DNA of 7,035 nt from Mycobacterium sp. (GTDB taxonomy: Bacteria; Actinomycetota; Actinomycetes; Mycobacteriales; Mycobacteriaceae): the NCBI GenBank assembly GCA_029256565.1, contig JAQSXQ010000086.1, positions 1-7,035 of the forward strand, read 5' to 3'. A model generated the notes under the pieces. The model saw only the letters and a program-made list of their open reading frames with translations. It was not told the DNA's origin and did no database searches. Below, in pieces: positions 4,702 through 7,035 of the stretch; positions within the stretch are counted from its first letter, which is position 1, and each line of letters opens with the position of its first letter. The position numbers and the translations under genes are program-made.

Positions 4702-7035
4702 CTAGCTCCGGCCTACCTCGGCGCGGAGCGCGGCGAGCGCCGCGTCGATACCGGAGGCACCGCGGCCCGAGCCCTGCGCCAGATCGGCCTTGCCGCCCCC
4801 GCGCCCGTTCACCGGTGCACCGAGCACCTTGACCAGGTCGTTGGCGCTGAGCCCCAGATCCTGCGCTGCGGCGTTCACGGCCACCACGAACGGCACGGCG
4901 TCGTCGTCACCCTCGGCGATCAGCGCGACCACCGCGGGCTCGGCGCCCAGCTTGCCCTTGATCTCGCCGACCAGGCTGCGCAGGTCGGCCGCCGAGATGC
5001 CGCCGGCCATCCGCTGTGCCACGACACGGACCCTACCGACGAGTTCCGCTCCGGCTGCCGCGTTGGCCGCCGCGGCGCGCGCGCCGGCCAGCCGCATGCG
5101 GTCGAGTTCCTTCTCCGCGACCTTCAGCCGCTCGACGAGGTTGGCGACGCGCGCGGGCACTTCCTCCGACGGCACCTTCAGCGACGACGCCAGGCCGGCC
5201 ATGAGGGCCCGTTCCTTGGCGAGGTGTCGGAACGAGTCGAGCCCGACGTAGGCCTCGACGCGGCGCACGCCGGATCCGACCGAGGCTTCGCCGAGGATCG
5301 TGACCGGCCCGATCTGCGCCGAGTTGTGCACGTGGGTACCGCCGCACAGCTCGATGGAGAACGGTCCGCCGATCTCGACGACGCGCACCTCGTCGGGGTA
5401 GTTCTCGCCGAAGAGCGCCATGGCACCCATGGCCTTGGCCTTGTCGAGTTCGGTGTTGAAGGTGTTGACCGCGAAGTCCGCCTCGACGGCCTCGTTGGTG
5501 ACCTCTTCGATCTGCGACCGCTGCTCGTCGGACAGCGAGCCCTGCCAGTTGAAGTCGAACCGCAGGTAGCCGGGCCGGTTGAGCGAGCCGGCCTGAACGG
5601 CGTTCGGGCCCAACACCTGTCGCAGCGCGGCGTGCACCATGTGGGTGCCGGAGTGCCCCTGGGTGGCGCCGTGCCGCCACTTCGGGTCGACGGCGGCGGA
5701 CACCGTGTCACCCTCGACGAACTCGCCGGACTCCACGTTCACCCGGTGCACCCACAGGGTCTTGGCGATCTTCTGCACGTCGGTGACGGCGGCCTTGGCG
5801 GTGCCGCTCGACCCGGTGCCCGAGATGGTGCCGACGTCGGCGATCTGACCGCCGGACTCCGCGTACAGCGGGGTGCGATCGAGGACGAGTTCGACGCGTT
5901 CGGGCGCTGCGCCGTCGGGGCCTGCTGCACCGTGGGCGACGACCGGGACGCGCCTGCCGTCGACGAAGATCCCGAGAATCGTTGCATCCGATGTGAGTTC
6001 GTCGAAGCCGGTGAACTCCGTCGGGCCGGCGTCGACCAGTTCGCGGTATGCGCTCAGGTCGGCGTGGGCGTGCTTGCGCGCGGCGGCGTCGGCCTTGGCA
6101 CGCTGACGCTGCTCGGCCATCAGGCCGCGGAAGCCCTCCTCGTCGACGGTGAGGCCGTGTTCGGCCGCCATCTCCAGCGTCAGCTCGATCGGGAAGCCGT
6201 AGGTGTCGTGCAGGGCGAACGCGTCGGTGCCCGAGAGGACGGTGGCACCGGAGGACTTGGTGGTGCGGGCCGCGTCGTCGAACAGCTTGGACCCCGAGGC
6301 CAGCGTCCGGTTGAACGCCGTCTCCTCGGCGACCGCGATGCGCTGGATGCGGTCGAAGTCGGAGACCAGTTCCGGGTAGGACGGGCCCATCGCGTCGCGG
6401 ACGGTCGCCATCAGCTCGCCGACGATCGGCGTGTCGATGCCGAGCAGCTTGGCCGACCGGATGGTGCGGCGCAGCAGGCGGCGCAGCACGTAACCGCGAC
6501 CGTCGTTGCCGGGGCTGACGCCGTCGCCGATGATGATGGCCGCCGTGCGGCTGTGGTCGGCGATCACGCGGTAGCGCACGTCGTCGTCGTGGTTCCCGGC
6601 GCCGTATCCGCGGGGCGCGATGCTCGCGACGAGGTCGATGACGGGGCGGACGAGGTCGGTCTCGTAGACGTTGTCGACGCCTTGGAGCAGGCACGCGACG
6701 CGTTCGACGCCCATGCCGGTGTCGATGTTCTTGCGCGGCAGCGGGCCGAGGATCTCGAAGTCCTCCTTGGAGGTACCTTCGCCGCGCTCGTTCTGCATGA
6801 ACACGAGATTCCAGATCTCGATGTAGCGGTCCTCGTTGGCTTCCGGGCCACCCTCGACGCCGTACTCCGGGCCACGGTCGACGTAGATCTCCGACGACGG
6901 ACCGCACGGCCCGGGGATGCCCATCGACCAGTAGTTGTCGGCCTTGCCGCGGCGCTGGATCCGCTCGAGCGGCAGCCCGGCGACCTCCTGCCACAGTTCG
7001 ATGGCCTCGTCGTCATCGAGATAGACCGTCGCCCA
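4702..7035 (-). CDS. alaS: Alanyl-tRNA synthetase, 5' end cut by window edge
   Basis: AlaS charges tRNA-Ala with alanine and hydrolyses mischarged Ser- and Gly-tRNA-Ala. The visible part is 777 residues plus stop, running without interruption to the right edge; the M. tuberculosis protein is about 904, so roughly 125 N-terminal residues with class II motif 1 are missing. Using visible numbering, the aminoacylation core includes KADNYWSMGIPGPCGPSSEI (about 31-49) and class II motif 3 as DTGMGVERVACLLQ (about 105-118). The editing domain has its metal-site residues: HSGTH at 461-465 (two His) and CGGTH at 564-568 (Cys and His). A short Ala/Arg-rich coiled-coil region (about 630-665) leads to the C-Ala/DHHA1 domain with NGRGGGKADLAQGSGR at about 743-758. 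The stop TAG is 4 bp before ruvX. alaS is the first visible gene of the operon; any leader, promoter or T-box-like control lies outside the window. No truncation or frameshift inside. Confidence 0.98.
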   Translation of the reverse strand, partial: WATVYLDDDEAIELWQEVAGLPLERIQRRGKADNYWSMGIPGPCGPSSEIYVDRGPEYGVEGGPEANEDRYIEIWNLVFMQNERGEGTSKEDFEILGPLPRKNIDTGMGVERVACLLQGVDNVYETDLVRPVIDLVASIAPRGYGAGNHDDDVRYRVIADHSRTAAIIIGDGVSPGNDGRGYVLRRLLRRTIRSAKLLGIDTPIVGELMATVRDAMGPSYPELVSDFDRIQRIAVAEETAFNRTLASGSKLFDDAARTTKSSGATVLSGTDAFALHDTYGFPIELTLEMAAEHGLTVDEEGFRGLMAEQRQRAKADAAARKHAHADLSAYRELVDAGPTEFTGFDELTSDATILGIFVDGRRVPVVAHGAAGPDGAAPERVELVLDRTPLYAESGGQIADVGTISGTGSSGTAKAAVTDVQKIAKTLWVHRVNVESGEFVEGDTVSAAVDPKWRHGATQGHSGTHMVHAALRQVLGPNAVQAGSLNRPGYLRFDFNWQGSLSDEQRSQIEEVTNEAVEADFAVNTFNTELDKAKAMGAMALFGENYPDEVRVVEIGGPFSIELCGGTHVHNSAQIGPVTILGEASVGSGVRRVEAYVGLDSFRHLAKERALMAGLASSLKVPSEEVPARVANLVERLKVAEKELDRMRLAGARAAAANAAAGAELVGRVRVVAQRMAGGISAADLRSLVGEIKGKLGAEPAVVALIAEGDDDAVPFVVAVNAAAQDLGLSANDLVKVLGAPVNGRGGGKADLAQGSGRGASGIDAALAALRAEVGRS

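Noticed and set aside
3326..4705. Plus-strand open frame of 459 codons opposite mltG and ruvX
   Set aside because: Same shadow pattern: antisense to two conserved genes, low-complexity Arg/Pro-rich translation, no domain and no start context.
5708..6994. Minus-strand open frame of 428 codons inside alaS
   Set aside because: It lies in a different frame wholly within alaS, whose frame has clear motifs; the translation is Arg-dominated and meaningless.
1..7035. tRNA/rRNA genes, CRISPR array, insertion sequence, toxin-antitoxin or defence system
   Set aside because: Coding density is nearly complete with conserved housekeeping genes, no direct-repeat array or transposase motif was seen, and the only spacer over 20 bp is 54 bp long.

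Overview
The window is GC-rich and comes from a mycobacterium, most likely a rapid-growing Mycobacterium/Mycolicibacterium species. The protein sequences and gene order (alaS, ruvX/yqgF, mltG, aroE, prepilin peptidase, then aroC) match what I remember of M. tuberculosis Rv2555c-Rv2551c plus aroF/aroC (Rv2540c), and of the more compact arrangement in fast growers. The species call rests on memory of those proteins, not on a search.

Every supported gene is on the minus strand, so transcription runs from the right edge (7035) to the left edge (1). In transcription order these are: alaS (alanyl-tRNA synthetase, N-terminus beyond the right edge), ruvX (YqgF-type Holliday-junction resolvase/RNase H fold), mltG (membrane endolytic murein transglycosylase), aroE (shikimate dehydrogenase), a short type IV prepilin peptidase, a GNAT acetyltransferase of the phosphinothricin acetyltransferase type, and aroC (chorismate synthase, C-terminus beyond the left edge). 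The junctions are very tight: 4-bp gap, 8-bp overlap, 1-bp overlap, 9-bp gap, 18-bp gap, then 54 bp before aroC. This is a single polycistronic layout with probable translational coupling. Its leading promoter is not in the window.

The cluster combines protein synthesis (AlaS), DNA/RNA processing (RuvX), cell-wall glycan cleavage (MltG) and two non-adjacent steps of the shikimate pathway (AroE, dehydroshikimate to shikimate; AroC, EPSP to chorismate). The prepilin peptidase and the GNAT enzyme sit between the two aro genes and have no obvious metabolic link to them. The only non-coding stretch longer than 20 bp is the 54-bp GNAT-aroC spacer (1053-1106). It holds a perfect 9-bp GC hairpin and a purine-rich element just before aroC that can be read as a ribosome binding site or as a -10 box.

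No RNA gene, CRISPR array, insertion sequence, prophage or attachment site is visible, and I see no convincing new multi-gene system. The points most worth following up are the GNAT gene placed in frame behind the peptidase stop codon, the hairpin and putative internal promoter before aroC, and the unusual N-terminal tail and cysteine pair of MltG.
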